A DNA stretch of 64,000 nt, taken from Longimicrobiales bacterium. GTDB taxonomy: Bacteria > Gemmatimonadota > Gemmatimonadetes > Longimicrobiales > Gaopeijiaceae. Positions 55,031-63,943 of the stretch are shown piece after piece; position 1 is the first letter of the stretch; each line of letters opens with the position of its first letter. The stretch lies in assembly GCA_029245345.1 (NCBI GenBank), contig JAQWPM010000012.1, positions 62,001 to 126,000 on the forward strand, in the 5' to 3' direction. Made by a program: the position numbers and the translations under genes. The notes under the pieces were generated by a model. It was given only the letters and a program-made list of their open reading frames with translations, searched no databases and had not been told where the DNA came from.

Positions 55031-55876
55031 CTAGTTCGTCCGGTGCTTCTTTGAAACCTCATCCAGGAGTTTCAGTTCCTCAGATGTCAGCGAAGACATG
55101 CCCTGGGCAGAGATCTTGTCGAGAACGACATCGACCTTGTCGTACAAGGCCGGATTCTCGTCGTGGGAACGCGCGGAGGTGCCCACAGCGGGCTCTTCAC
55201 CTCTCCCCTCGTCGCCCGGCACTATGGCAAGGCGGCGCGAGCGGGTCACGGCCTTTTTAAGATTGCCGAGGCCCTGCTTTGGCCGCCAGTCCGACTTCAG
55301 GTAACCGAAGCCCGCCAACAGACCACCCAGATGCGCGAAATGGGCCACGCCTCCACCGGTCCCTTGTACTGCACTCATGGCGCTCAGGACGAAGAAGAAG
55401 CCCACCAGGTACTTCGCCTTCACCGGGAAGATGCCCCAAATGTAGATCGGGGCGTCCGGCCAACTCATGGCGAACCCGAGCATGATGCCATACCCGGCCC
55501 CTGAGGCACCCACGATCTGGATCGGCGCGGATGAGAACATGAAGACGTAGCTGAGCGCCGCGCCGCCGAGTCCACACACGATGAAGAAGCGCAAGAACTC
55601 GCGCTCTCCCCACTTCCCCTCGAGCGGCGGGCCGAAAAAGAAGAGGACCAGCATGTTCACGGCGAGATGCATCAAATCGCCGTGCAAGAACATGTAGGTG
55701 ATCGCGCCCCAAGGCCGGAAGAAGATCTCCTGGGGCTGGAACGCGAACCAGTCGAACAAGAAGGCTTGAGGTCCAACCGAGGTCACGGCGAAGACCACCA
55801 CGTTGGCGATCATCAGACGCTTGACCATCGAGGTCAGCGTAAAGCTGAAACCATAGCTTCTGGATGAATACGCCAT
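55031..55876 (-). CDS. Rhomboid intramembrane serine protease
   Basis: Integral-membrane protease of 281 residues with six transmembrane segments. The catalytic Ser is in Gly-Ala-Ser-Gly-Ala and the His in His-Phe-Ala-His-Leu-Gly-Gly, as in bacterial rhomboids. Leu-Met-His-Leu-Ala-Val-Asn-Met is the usual helix-2 motif. The roughly 75-residue cytoplasmic C-terminal tail ends with a small helical segment typical of the rhomboid-associated DUF6576-like tail. It cleaves transmembrane substrates; targets are unknown. The ddl stop lies about 98 bases away on the same strand. Confidence 0.9.
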   Translation of the reverse strand: MAYSSRSYGFSFTLTSMVKRLMIANVVVFAVTSVGPQAFLFDWFAFQPQEIFFRPWGAITYMFLHGDLMHLAVNMLVLFFFGPPLEGKWGEREFLRFFIVCGLGGAALSYVFMFSSAPIQIVGASGAGYGIMLGFAMSWPDAPIYIWGIFPVKAKYLVGFFFVLSAMSAVQGTGGGVAHFAHLGGLLAGFGYLKSDWRPKQGLGNLKKAVTRSRRLAIVPGDEGRGEEPAVGTSARSHDENPALYDKVDVVLDKISAQGMSSLTSEELKLLDEVSKKHRTN

Positions 55877-55974
55877 TTCGCCTCGTGAGAACCTCGATAC
55901 AACCGGGACCTAAGAAACACCTTCGACTGACCCCGGTTCCTGAATACGCAGGAGCCGTGCCGCTCTACCATTCC

Positions 55975-56991
55975 CTAAGAAGAATGGGTGCTGCTTCTTG
56001 CCGCCGCGAGCGACACGATCTGGTCGCACAAGTCTTCGAAGCCGGTACCACCCGCCCGTGCCCCCTTCGGGAGAAGGCTATTCGCCGTCATCCCCGGCAG
56101 CGCATTGGCCTCAAGACACCAGGGCTGGCCGTCATCGTCGACAATAAAGTCGACTCTAGAATAGTCCCTCATTCGGAGCGCGCGGTGGACTCTCAGCGCG
56201 AGGCTCCGAAGGACTCCTGCTAGTTCTTCCGGAATGTCCGCCGGAAAAATTTCCTGCGCCAATCCAGGCTGATACTTGCATTCATAGTCGAAGATCTCAT
56301 GCTCGGGAATGATCTCGCCTGCTGGCAGAGTTTCGTCTCCGACGACACCGACCGTGAGTTCCCGTCCAGCGTGGTAGCGCTCGAAGAGCACGACATCGCC
56401 CCAGTCCCGGCTCTCCTCAATGGCCGCCGCCAACTCAGCACGGTCGTGAGCGAGTATCAAGCGCAGAGACGACCCGCCACCCGATGCCTTCACGATCACC
56501 GGAAGTCCAAGTCCATCCACGACCTCATCGACCGTAGGAGTCCCGACCATCCAGTCCGGTGTAGGGACGCCCGCATCACGCAGAAGTCGCTTCGTAACTT
56601 CTTTGTCCATGGCGAGCGAACATCCGAGTCGATCGCTGCCGGTGTAGGTCACATCAGCCACGTCCAACAGCGCCTGGATCGTGCCGTCCTCACCTGATCC
56701 CCCGTGTAGGGCCAGAAAGAAGACGTCGATGTCACCGAGCGCGGGGTCGCGAGTCAGTGCAACCGTGTGACTCGCGTCGAGAGAGGCCAACTCTGCGGCT
56801 TCAGGTGGAGCCGGGCGGACACCACCCGAGAGAAGCTGCACCTCTTCTTCCACCCCGAGAACACCGTATACCGTGTCTACGGCGATAACGTCATGCCCAC
56901 ACGCCCGGAGCGCCGACGCTACTTGCGCCCCAGACGAGAGCGAAACGTCACGCTCGTCAGAGGTGCCACCCATCAGGACGGCAATTCTCAT
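55975..56991 (-). CDS. ddl: D-alanine--D-alanine ligase
   Basis: ATP-grasp ligase of 338 residues making the D-Ala-D-Ala dipeptide of peptidoglycan. Family marks are Gly-Gly-x-Ser-Asp-Glu-Arg-Asp-Val-Ser, Leu-His-Gly-Gly-Ser-Gly-Glu-Asp-Gly and the C-terminal Asn-Ala-Leu-Pro-Gly-Met-Thr. The loop usually Gly-Ser-Ser-Val-Gly-Val reads Gly-Ser-Ser-Leu-Arg-Leu, a slight deviation. The start ATG at 56991 overlaps the cbs stop (ATGA), so it is coupled to the upstream cbs gene; the longer frame is read through cbs. Confidence 0.93.
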   Translation of the reverse strand: MRIAVLMGGTSDERDVSLSSGAQVASALRACGHDVIAVDTVYGVLGVEEEVQLLSGGVRPAPPEAAELASLDASHTVALTRDPALGDIDVFFLALHGGSGEDGTIQALLDVADVTYTGSDRLGCSLAMDKEVTKRLLRDAGVPTPDWMVGTPTVDEVVDGLGLPVIVKASGGGSSLRLILAHDRAELAAAIEESRDWGDVVLFERYHAGRELTVGVVGDETLPAGEIIPEHEIFDYECKYQPGLAQEIFPADIPEELAGVLRSLALRVHRALRMRDYSRVDFIVDDDGQPWCLEANALPGMTANSLLPKGARAGGTGFEDLCDQIVSLAAARSSTHSS

Positions 56992-58373
56992 GCAGTCAAA
57001 GCTCGCACGACATCGTACCGAGTGATGATGCCACTCAAGGCGCCATCCTCTGTAACGAGGCACGCTGCGTTTCCGCGCGTGAGGAGTTGGCGCACTTCTT
57101 CCGAATCCAACCCGCCGTCCACGACGGGGAACGGAGCCCCCATCACGGCCTCGACCGGTTTGTCCAACAGTGTGGGGTCTTCGATGATCTGCGCCATGAG
57201 GCGATTCTCAGTGACTGCGCCCACACAAGAGCCGTTCAACACGACGGGAAGCTGCCCGATATCGTGTGCAGTGATCGTCGACAGCGCGATTCTCACCGGG
57301 GTGGTCGGCTCCACCGTGATGAGACTTCCTCCACCATCGGACTTGGCCGCGACAAGGTCCTTCGCGCTCGAGCGCTTGGTCCGTTCCAGGAAACTGTTCT
57401 CCCGCATCCAGTCGTCGTCGTAGACCTTGCTCAGGTACCGCTCGCCCCAGTCACAAACGAGCGAGACCACAAAAGCGTCCGGATCGTCGATCTCTTTCGC
57501 GACGTCTAGGGCCCCCTGAACGAGCAAGCCCGCAGAGCCCCCTGCGAAGAGCCCCTCCTCGCGGGTCAATCGCCGAGCCATCCTGAAAGCTGCTCCGTCA
57601 CCCATGGGCCGGAATTCGTCGACCACCTCGAGGTCGAGCGTTCCGGGAATCTTGTCGTTACCGATTCCCTCCACCTTGTACGGCTGCCCCTCGACCTTTT
57701 CGCCGGTATTAAAATACGGCGAAATTATGGAGCCGTCCGGATCGATCCCGATGATCTTCACATCTGGATTTTTCGACTTCAGGTAGCGTCCGACCCCCGT
57801 AATCGTGCCGCCAGTACCCGCCGAAGCGACGAAGTGCGTGACGCGCCCTCCGCTCTGTTCCCAAATTTCTCGACCCGTCGTGTCGTGATGCGCGTCGGGA
57901 TTGGCCCGGTTGTAGAACTGGTCCGCCATCACGGCGCCAGGAGTTTCGGCTGTGATGGTGCGGGCCCGGTTCAAGTAGTGGTCGGGATGATCGGGCCCCA
58001 CAGCAGTCGGCGTGATGATGACTTCGGCCCCAAACGCGCGCAGGAGCTTCACCTTCTCGGTGCTCATCTTGTCGGGCATCGTGCAGATGCAACGGTATCC
58101 CTTCAGCGAGGCGGCCATGGCGAGGGCGAGACCGGTATTGCCACCGGTGGCCTCGACGATGGTGCCGCCTGGCTTAAGGCTCCCGTCACGCTCCGCAGCC
58201 TCCACCATGGCGAGGCCAATTCTGTCCTTGATCGACCCACCGGGGTTCATGAACTCGCACTTCACATAGACCGGCGTCCTGCTTCCGTCGGTGACCGACG
58301 TCAAGCGCACCATTGGGGTCCAACCGATGAGATCGAGAACGCTGTCGTAGGGCTGCGCGTGGCGCTGTGTCAT
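56988..58373 (-). CDS. cbs: Cystathionine beta-synthase (PLP domain plus CBS pair)
   Basis: PLP-dependent synthase of 461 residues with a C-terminal pair of CBS domains. The Schiff-base Lys is in Gly-Gly-Ser-Ile-Lys-Asp-Arg-Ile, with Glu-Ala-Thr-Gly-Gly-Asn-Thr-Gly as the substrate loop and Gly-Thr-Gly-Gly-Thr-Ile-Thr-Gly as the phosphate loop. The N-terminal haem-binding region of animal CBS is absent. The CBS pair (about 335-455) may bind adenosyl ligands. It condenses serine (or O-acetylserine) with homocysteine. It lies between the TonB-like gene and ddl, overlapping ddl by four bases. Confidence 0.88.
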   Translation of the reverse strand: MTQRHAQPYDSVLDLIGWTPMVRLTSVTDGSRTPVYVKCEFMNPGGSIKDRIGLAMVEAAERDGSLKPGGTIVEATGGNTGLALAMAASLKGYRCICTMPDKMSTEKVKLLRAFGAEVIITPTAVGPDHPDHYLNRARTITAETPGAVMADQFYNRANPDAHHDTTGREIWEQSGGRVTHFVASAGTGGTITGVGRYLKSKNPDVKIIGIDPDGSIISPYFNTGEKVEGQPYKVEGIGNDKIPGTLDLEVVDEFRPMGDGAAFRMARRLTREEGLFAGGSAGLLVQGALDVAKEIDDPDAFVVSLVCDWGERYLSKVYDDDWMRENSFLERTKRSSAKDLVAAKSDGGGSLITVEPTTPVRIALSTITAHDIGQLPVVLNGSCVGAVTENRLMAQIIEDPTLLDKPVEAVMGAPFPVVDGGLDSEEVRQLLTRGNAACLVTEDGALSGIITRYDVVRALTA

Positions 58374-58405
58374 CCTCGCTCCGGCGAGTAATTGGTGACG
58401 GTCGG

Positions 58406-58813
58406 TTATGAAGCTGTGATGGGCAAGATCCGGGCCGTGTCAGGACGCGGCCGCTTAGAGAAATGTACTGGAACTGTCGCCCACACCTCGATGCGTTTGC
58501 CGTTTCTACGAGCCGGTTCGAACCGAAGGTCGCGCGCCCCCTCTACCGCAGCTGAATCGAACGCGGCGTATCCGGACGACTCAGCGATCTCAACCGAGTC
58601 GACTCCTCCGACGTCAGAGACTCGAACTCGAAGGAGGGTCTCGCCCTCCATGTCCTGGTCCCACAGCTGGAGCGGGTACTCGATCGGGATGTCACCATAG
58701 AGCGGCGTCGGCTGCTCAATCTCACCCTCACCCCCACATGCGAGCGCGGTCAGGAGTAGACCTCCCGTCCAGACGCGCAGTCGCTTCACCCCTTCAAATT
58801 CGGCTGCCTTCAC
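58406..58813 (-). CDS. TonB C-terminal-domain lipoprotein (energy-transducer-like)
   Basis: Predicted 135-residue lipoprotein with Leu-Leu-Thr-Ala-Leu-Ala-Cys and a TonB-type C-terminal domain. Gly-Glu-Thr-Leu-Leu-Arg-Val-Arg-Val, Ser-Ser-Gly-Tyr-Ala-Ala-Phe-Asp-Ser-Ala-Ala-Val and Leu-Arg-Phe-Glu-Pro-Ala-Arg-Arg-Asn-Gly are classic. There is no membrane helix of a real TonB, only the lipid anchor, so it is probably a stand-alone domain. The GTG start overlaps the mutS stop (GTGA), so it is coupled to mutS. Confidence 0.83.
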   Translation of the reverse strand: MKAAEFEGVKRLRVWTGGLLLTALACGGEGEIEQPTPLYGDIPIEYPLQLWDQDMEGETLLRVRVSDVGGVDSVEIAESSGYAAFDSAAVEGARDLRFEPARRNGKRIEVWATVPVHFSKRPRPDTARILPITAS

Positions 58814-61431
58814 TCTTCTCCGCGGCCTTTTGCGGCCTTCCTCAGCTCGTAGAGGAGTTCGTGAGCCTCCTTGGGGGACAAGCCGTCTGGATCCAGCGCG
58901 CGCAGACGACCCACCAAAGGATGCTCGACGTGAAACATGGACATCTGGTCGGGCGGGGCCCCCGAGCGTGGACGATGCGCGCCATGCCGTCCGAGGCCTT
59001 CTCCACCACCGCTATGTGTTCCCTCCAACTCGGCCAGAAGTTCCCGAGCGCGCGCCACAACGGCGTCGGGAAGTCCGGCAAGACGAGCGACCTGGATTCC
59101 GTAGGAGCGATCTGCTCCCCCGTCCATGAGCCGTCGAAGGAAAACGATGTCGTCGCCGACTTCGCGCACCGACACATTCATGTTCTTCACCCCGTCCAGG
59201 AGATCCCCCAGCTGGGTGAGTTCATGGTAGTGCGTCGCGAAGATCGTTTTCGAGCCGATCTGCTCGTGCAGATACTCCGTCACAGACCAGGCGATGGAGA
59301 CGCCGTCGTAGGTGGACGTGCCTCGCCCGATTTCATCTAAGAGAACGAGGCTGCGGTTCGTCGCACCGTGCACGATCGCGGCGGTTTCGCTCATCTCGAC
59401 CATGAACGTGGACTGCCCACGGGCCAGATTGTCCGAGGCGCCGACCCGAGTGAAGATCCGGTCTGCCACCGGCAAACGAGCCGAGTCCGCAGGTACAAAA
59501 GAACCGATCTGTGCTAAGAGCTGGATCAGGCCGATCTGGCGCAACACCGTACTCTTACCGGCCATGTTCGGCCCGGTCAGCACTACGATCCACCCGTCAT
59601 CGTTCAAGACGAGATCGTTGGGGATGAACTCCTCACGCGGCATCATCGTCTCAACCACAGGGTGACGAGAGCCCAGCACTTCCATGTCGAAGTCAGTATG
59701 GACCTCGGGACGGACATACCCCTGCGCCACAGCCACTTCCGCGAAGGTGGCAAGCACATCCAAGTCGGCGATTCGACCCGCACCGTCCTGCAGCCGAGTC
59801 ACCTCGCCGGATACCCCTGAACGGATATCCGCGAACAACTCACTCTCGAGCTGTGCAATACGGTCCTCCGCACCAAACACCTTCTCTTCCCACTCCTTGA
59901 GTTCGGGAGTGAAGTAGCGCTCGGCATTAGTCAGCGTCTGCTTACGAACGAAGTCGTCCGGGACCTTGTCGACGTTCGCCTTGGTGACCTCGAGGTAGTA
60001 CCCGAACACTCTGTTGAACCCGACCTTGAGCGACGTGACGCCCGTCCGTTCCCGCTCCCGGGTCTGGAGGCTCGCGATGAAGTCGCGCGCGCCGTCCCGC
60101 ACCGAGCGGAGATCGTCCAGCTCTTCGGACCACCCACTCTGGATTACTCCCCCTTCCGACAGGGTGGCCGGGGCATCGTCTGCAATCGCTCGGTCTAGGC
60201 TCTCGAGCACATCCTCCATGCAGTCCAAGTCATCCGTCAGGCTCCGGACCAGATCAGACGCGAGATCGGCCCCGGCCTGGCGGACCGCAGGAAGCTTGGA
60301 GAGAGAGCGACGTAACCCGAGCAGATCGCGCGGAGTCACCCGTCCCGTCCCGATCTTCCCAGCCAACCGCTCGAGATCCGTTACCCCGGCTAACGCGTCA
60401 CGCACGCCCTCACGCGTGTCCGCCCGCTCGACGAGCTCTCGCACGGCTTCTTGCCGAGGCCAAATCTCCTCAGCAACGACCAGGGGCTCCAGGATCCACC
60501 GACGCAGCCGACGTCCACCCATGGCGGTGACCGTCCGGTCCAAGACGTCCAGGAGCGTCCCACCTTCCTCGCCCGTCCGCAGCGGTTCGATCAGCTCGAG
60601 GTTTCTCCGCGTCATCTCGTCCAGAAGCATGATCCGGCCGGGGCGACGGAGGCGCAGCGGTTTTAGATGGGTCACACCCGCCGGGCGGATCTCACTCAGA
60701 TACTGGACCAACGATCCCGCGGCTCGGACCAACGCTGTGTCACTCGCCTGAACGCCGAGGCCGTCCAGGGCTTGGAGAGAGTACGCCCTGAGCAGTGCGT
60801 CCTCTGAAATGTCCAGTTCGAACATCCAGTCGTCCCGGTACGTCCGCGGGATGACACTATCCGGAACGATTCCCCCCAGGTCCGGCGCGTCCTCTAGGGA
60901 GCGTGGGAACAAGAGCTCCGAGGGCTCGAGTCGGCCTAGCTCAGCGCGCAACTCACTCGCTGGCACGGCTTGGGCGCTGATCTCCCCTGTGGAAACGTCG
61001 AGCGCGCAGAGGGCGAACGACTCGCCTGGGCCGCGCACGATGGAAACCAAATAATTGTTGCGACGGGAGGTCAGGAGGCTGTCTGCCAGCACCGTGCCCG
61101 GCGTGACCGTCTCGGTCACCTCACGTTTTACGACTCCCTTCGCGAGAGCTGGGTCTTCGACCTGGTCGCAAATCGCGACTCGTTTCCCAAGCCGGACCAG
61201 GCGCGCCAGATAGTCGTCGAGCGCCTTGGCCGGAACTCCTGCCAGCGGAACCCGAGCCGCCGCGCCGTTGTTACGCGAAGTGAGCGTCAACCCAAGAAGA
61301 CGCGCACCCTCCTCCGCATCGCCGTGAAAGAGCTCGTAAAAGTCGCCCACACGGAAGAAGAGAAGGGAGTCACGGTGACGGGATTTCGCGTCCCGCCACT
61401 GTTGCATCATGGGTGTGTCGTCGCCGGCCAT
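58810..61431 (-). CDS. mutS: DNA mismatch repair protein MutS
   Basis: Mismatch-recognition ATPase of 873 residues. Phe-Tyr-Glu in Gly-Asp-Phe-Tyr-Glu-Leu-Phe is the mismatch-binding motif. The Walker A Thr-Gly-Pro-Asn-Met-Ala-Gly-Lys-Ser-Thr and Walker B Leu-Leu-Asp-Glu-Ile-Gly-Arg-Gly-Thr-Ser match MutS. The protein is full length. The ATG at 61431 begins Met-Ala-Gly-Asp-Asp-Thr-Pro-Met. It heads a mutS-TonB-like-cbs-ddl run on the minus strand. No mutL is in the window. Confidence 0.97.
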   Translation of the reverse strand: MAGDDTPMMQQWRDAKSRHRDSLLFFRVGDFYELFHGDAEEGARLLGLTLTSRNNGAAARVPLAGVPAKALDDYLARLVRLGKRVAICDQVEDPALAKGVVKREVTETVTPGTVLADSLLTSRRNNYLVSIVRGPGESFALCALDVSTGEISAQAVPASELRAELGRLEPSELLFPRSLEDAPDLGGIVPDSVIPRTYRDDWMFELDISEDALLRAYSLQALDGLGVQASDTALVRAAGSLVQYLSEIRPAGVTHLKPLRLRRPGRIMLLDEMTRRNLELIEPLRTGEEGGTLLDVLDRTVTAMGGRRLRRWILEPLVVAEEIWPRQEAVRELVERADTREGVRDALAGVTDLERLAGKIGTGRVTPRDLLGLRRSLSKLPAVRQAGADLASDLVRSLTDDLDCMEDVLESLDRAIADDAPATLSEGGVIQSGWSEELDDLRSVRDGARDFIASLQTRERERTGVTSLKVGFNRVFGYYLEVTKANVDKVPDDFVRKQTLTNAERYFTPELKEWEEKVFGAEDRIAQLESELFADIRSGVSGEVTRLQDGAGRIADLDVLATFAEVAVAQGYVRPEVHTDFDMEVLGSRHPVVETMMPREEFIPNDLVLNDDGWIVVLTGPNMAGKSTVLRQIGLIQLLAQIGSFVPADSARLPVADRIFTRVGASDNLARGQSTFMVEMSETAAIVHGATNRSLVLLDEIGRGTSTYDGVSIAWSVTEYLHEQIGSKTIFATHYHELTQLGDLLDGVKNMNVSVREVGDDIVFLRRLMDGGADRSYGIQVARLAGLPDAVVARARELLAELEGTHSGGGEGLGRHGAHRPRSGAPPDQMSMFHVEHPLVGRLRALDPDGLSPKEAHELLYELRKAAKGRGEE

Positions 61432-61535
61432 CCGACAAGGTAGACAGGCGAGCGTTCGGCTCAACCCATCGGGTCACATCCCTAGCGGATCGCCCTGCCT
61501 CGCACCTACTGCCGAGTTAGATAAAACGCTGCCTT

Positions 61536-62099
61536 CTAGATGACGCCGAGCGAGTACGCGAAGACCACCAAGAAGACCGCTACAGCCGCGAGCGCGACCC
61601 AAAGGAAGAACTGCCGGGCGGCCCTACTGCCCGCGTTGATCGCACTGGCTGCGGTCGCTTCGAGGTCACCACTGCCGCGACGAATCGATGAAAGCTCTTC
61701 CACGTTCTTCAGGAGCGAGCGGAATCGCTGCTCGAGCTCCGCCGGATTCTCCGGTTTCGTGATGAAGTGGTTCCCGCCGAGCCCATAACTCTGCGCCACG
61801 TCGTCGTCCCGATCTGAGGACGTGAGCACGGCGACCGGGATCTTCCGAAACTCATCGTCACCCTTGATGGCCTCCAGAACTTCATGTCCGTTCCGACCGG
61901 GCATCTTGAGATCGAGGAGAATGAGATCCGGGACGAGATCCTCAACCATGACGATCGCCTCATCACCGTTGCGGGCCCTGTGGACCTCAACGGGAATGCG
62001 GGTCGCTCTTTCAAGCGCCATCTGGATAAGTAGGGCGTGGTCATCGTTGTCCTCGGCAAGGAGAACGTTCCATTGCTCGCGCACGCGTCGTCGGCTCAT
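61536..62099 (-). CDS. Response regulator receiver with C-terminal membrane helix
   Basis: Predicted 187-residue protein: a CheY-like receiver (residues 10-130) and a C-terminal membrane helix (about 164-186). The phospho-acceptor is Asp63 (Leu-Leu-Asp-Leu-Lys-Met-Pro-Gly). The acidic pair is in Ala-Glu-Asp-Asn-Asp-Asp-His, with Thr93-Ser and Lys115 (Thr-Lys-Pro-Glu). There is no DNA-binding output domain. The ATG follows the SPOR-gene stop directly (TAA then ATG), so the two are probably coupled, in the holA-SPOR-regulator operon. A membrane-tethered receiver is unusual. Confidence 0.87.
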   Translation of the reverse strand: MSRRRVREQWNVLLAEDNDDHALLIQMALERATRIPVEVHRARNGDEAIVMVEDLVPDLILLDLKMPGRNGHEVLEAIKGDDEFRKIPVAVLTSSDRDDDVAQSYGLGGNHFITKPENPAELEQRFRSLLKNVEELSSIRRGSGDLEATAASAINAGSRAARQFFLWVALAAVAVFLVVFAYSLGVI

Positions 62100-62945
62100 T
62101 TAACGTGCATACTCCTCTTTGTCGGCGTCACGAACGACCGCCGCAGTAAATCCTAGATCAGTCAAGCTTCGGGAAAAGACACTCGCTTCTCCCGACGAAT
62201 CAAACCTACCAACACGCACGTGAAGCAAGCGACTACCCTGCACCTTAACAATCCGGACATCCAATCCGGTGTCCTTGGCGCGCTTCCGGAGACTCTCTGC
62301 GCGCTCGACACCCGAAAAGGCGCCCAGTTGCACAGAATATCGGCCCGCAGTCCTCGGAGGGTCCACTCGTGTCGGACGCTCCGGGGACGCTTGAACGGTA
62401 TCTCTTTCGACTTCTTCCACGGGGGGCTGAGTCGCCCGAGCTTCGGCGCCCGCCGCCACTTCAACCTTAATGGCCCTCGTTTCGCCGCGTGTCGCAGGAG
62501 CCGGCAGTGGGCCCGCCCCGACCAGCCACGCCTCGGCCTCACGACGTACGACCGAGTTCGGAAAGTCCCGGACCAGCGAAGCCATGTAGCCGCGGGCACG
62601 CTCTTCGTCCCCCACGGCGTGCGCTCCCTGAGTGAGCCGGAAGAGTGCGGCGTCCGTATACGCACCCCCTGGATATTCGACGACCAGGCGCCTGAAATCT
62701 CGGGAGGCTTGGTTCGGCTCCACGGTAAGGCACCCACGAAGCCACAGACCACGTTGAAGGTCGATCCGGGACGCATCGTCTCTCTCGACCTCCCACCACT
62801 CAATCAACATGTCTCGGGCCTCATCGGCGCGACCCGCCGCTACGAGCTGCTCGACCTCATCGAGCTCCGCCTGGCCTCGAACGGAGATAGGGAGGGTGAC
62901 GAGCGCCACTGCCAAAAACAGCGTGCGATAGACGTGGTGTCTCAT
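62100..62945 (-). CDS. SPOR-domain protein, exported
   Basis: Predicted 281-residue exported protein. A signal peptide ending Arg-Gly-Gln-Ala opens it. A TPR-like helical region (about 25-140) precedes a low-complexity linker and a C-terminal SPOR domain beginning Tyr-Ser-Val-Gln-Leu-Gly-Ala-Phe (about 203), with His-Val-Arg-Val-Gly-Arg-Phe near its end. SPOR binds denuded peptidoglycan at division sites. It overlaps the holA stop by four bases (ATGA) and directly precedes the response-regulator gene. Confidence 0.86.
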   Translation of the reverse strand: MRHHVYRTLFLAVALVTLPISVRGQAELDEVEQLVAAGRADEARDMLIEWWEVERDDASRIDLQRGLWLRGCLTVEPNQASRDFRRLVVEYPGGAYTDAALFRLTQGAHAVGDEERARGYMASLVRDFPNSVVRREAEAWLVGAGPLPAPATRGETRAIKVEVAAGAEARATQPPVEEVERDTVQASPERPTRVDPPRTAGRYSVQLGAFSGVERAESLRKRAKDTGLDVRIVKVQGSRLLHVRVGRFDSSGEASVFSRSLTDLGFTAAVVRDADKEEYAR

Positions 62946-63943
62946 GCCAATTCAGCTCGGGCCATGAGGGCGAGAAGCCACTCCTCTACGAAGTGATGGT
63001 CTGTGTGAGGGCTCGCCTTCAGAAGCCGATCCGCCCGAAGAAGCCCATCCAGCGCTGCTTCCAGCTCACGCCGCGGCCATCGCTTGGCCTGAGACCCGAT
63101 CCTCTTCGCGAGCCACTTCTGGTGGGGTGGCAGGACACCTTCTAGCTCGCGCGAACCCCCTTCGGAAGCTACTCCGAGACGCAGGAACTGCGTGCTGAGA
63201 CCAATGACCAGGCTAACGCCCGACTCCCCCTGCCCCATAAGGATCCCAAGGCCTTCGACGGCGTCCCTGAATTTCCGATCTCCTACCATGTCGAACCAAC
63301 GCCATCGGTCCTGAGTGGGGAGCTTCGTCCCCGCGGCCTCCACGTCGGCGACTGTAACGACCGCAGCGTCACCTACGAATCCTGCCAACTTCTCCAGTTC
63401 CTGAGAGAGGACGCCCAAGTTGGTGCCTATGGCAGCTCCCAGTGCTTGCGCGGCAGCAATCTCGAACTCGACGGAATGCACCTCCCGCGCGCGGTCCATA
63501 ATCCACCCTGGAACATCCGCTTCACTGAACTCCGGGAATTCCAAGGACTGGGCTGTTCTTGCCAGCTCCTTGTAAAACTTCGCACGGGAACCTTGGGGGA
63601 CGGTCCCGCTCATGATGAGAGCGAGTCCGGGCGGAGGGGAGGCGACCACCTTCATCAAGGCTTCTCGCGCGTGCTTCCCAGAAGCGAGTCCCTCGACTTC
63701 CCGTAGCACGACACAGCGCCACTCGGCCATCATAGGAGGCGTCGCCAGCACGGACGCCAGCGTCTCCGCATCGACATCAGTCCCTCGGAGCGGGTCGAGG
63801 TTGAAGTCCTTCGTCGCGGGGTCCAGATGATTGGCGATCAACGCCCGCACGGCTTCCTCTTTTCGAAAGAGGTCGTCACCATGCAGGTAGAACGCGCCGC
63901 CGCGAGCGCGGGCGAGAGCGGAGGGAAGTACGGAATCGGTCAC
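62942..63943 (-). CDS. holA: DNA polymerase III subunit delta
   Basis: Clamp-loader delta subunit of 333 residues. The N-terminal Phe-Tyr-Leu-His-Gly-Asp-Asp-Leu-Phe-Arg-Lys-Glu-Glu-Ala is the classic HolA opening. Later Trp-Arg-Cys-Val-Val-Leu-Arg-Glu-Val-Glu and a central region ending with Gln-Asp-Arg-Trp-Arg-Trp-Phe-Asp are typical. The length (330-345) is right. The ATG at 63943 leaves about 57 bases to the window edge, so the promoter may be outside. It starts the holA-SPOR-regulator operon. Confidence 0.9.
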   Translation of the reverse strand: MTDSVLPSALARARGGAFYLHGDDLFRKEEAVRALIANHLDPATKDFNLDPLRGTDVDAETLASVLATPPMMAEWRCVVLREVEGLASGKHAREALMKVVASPPPGLALIMSGTVPQGSRAKFYKELARTAQSLEFPEFSEADVPGWIMDRAREVHSVEFEIAAAQALGAAIGTNLGVLSQELEKLAGFVGDAAVVTVADVEAAGTKLPTQDRWRWFDMVGDRKFRDAVEGLGILMGQGESGVSLVIGLSTQFLRLGVASEGGSRELEGVLPPHQKWLAKRIGSQAKRWPRRELEAALDGLLRADRLLKASPHTDHHFVEEWLLALMARAELA

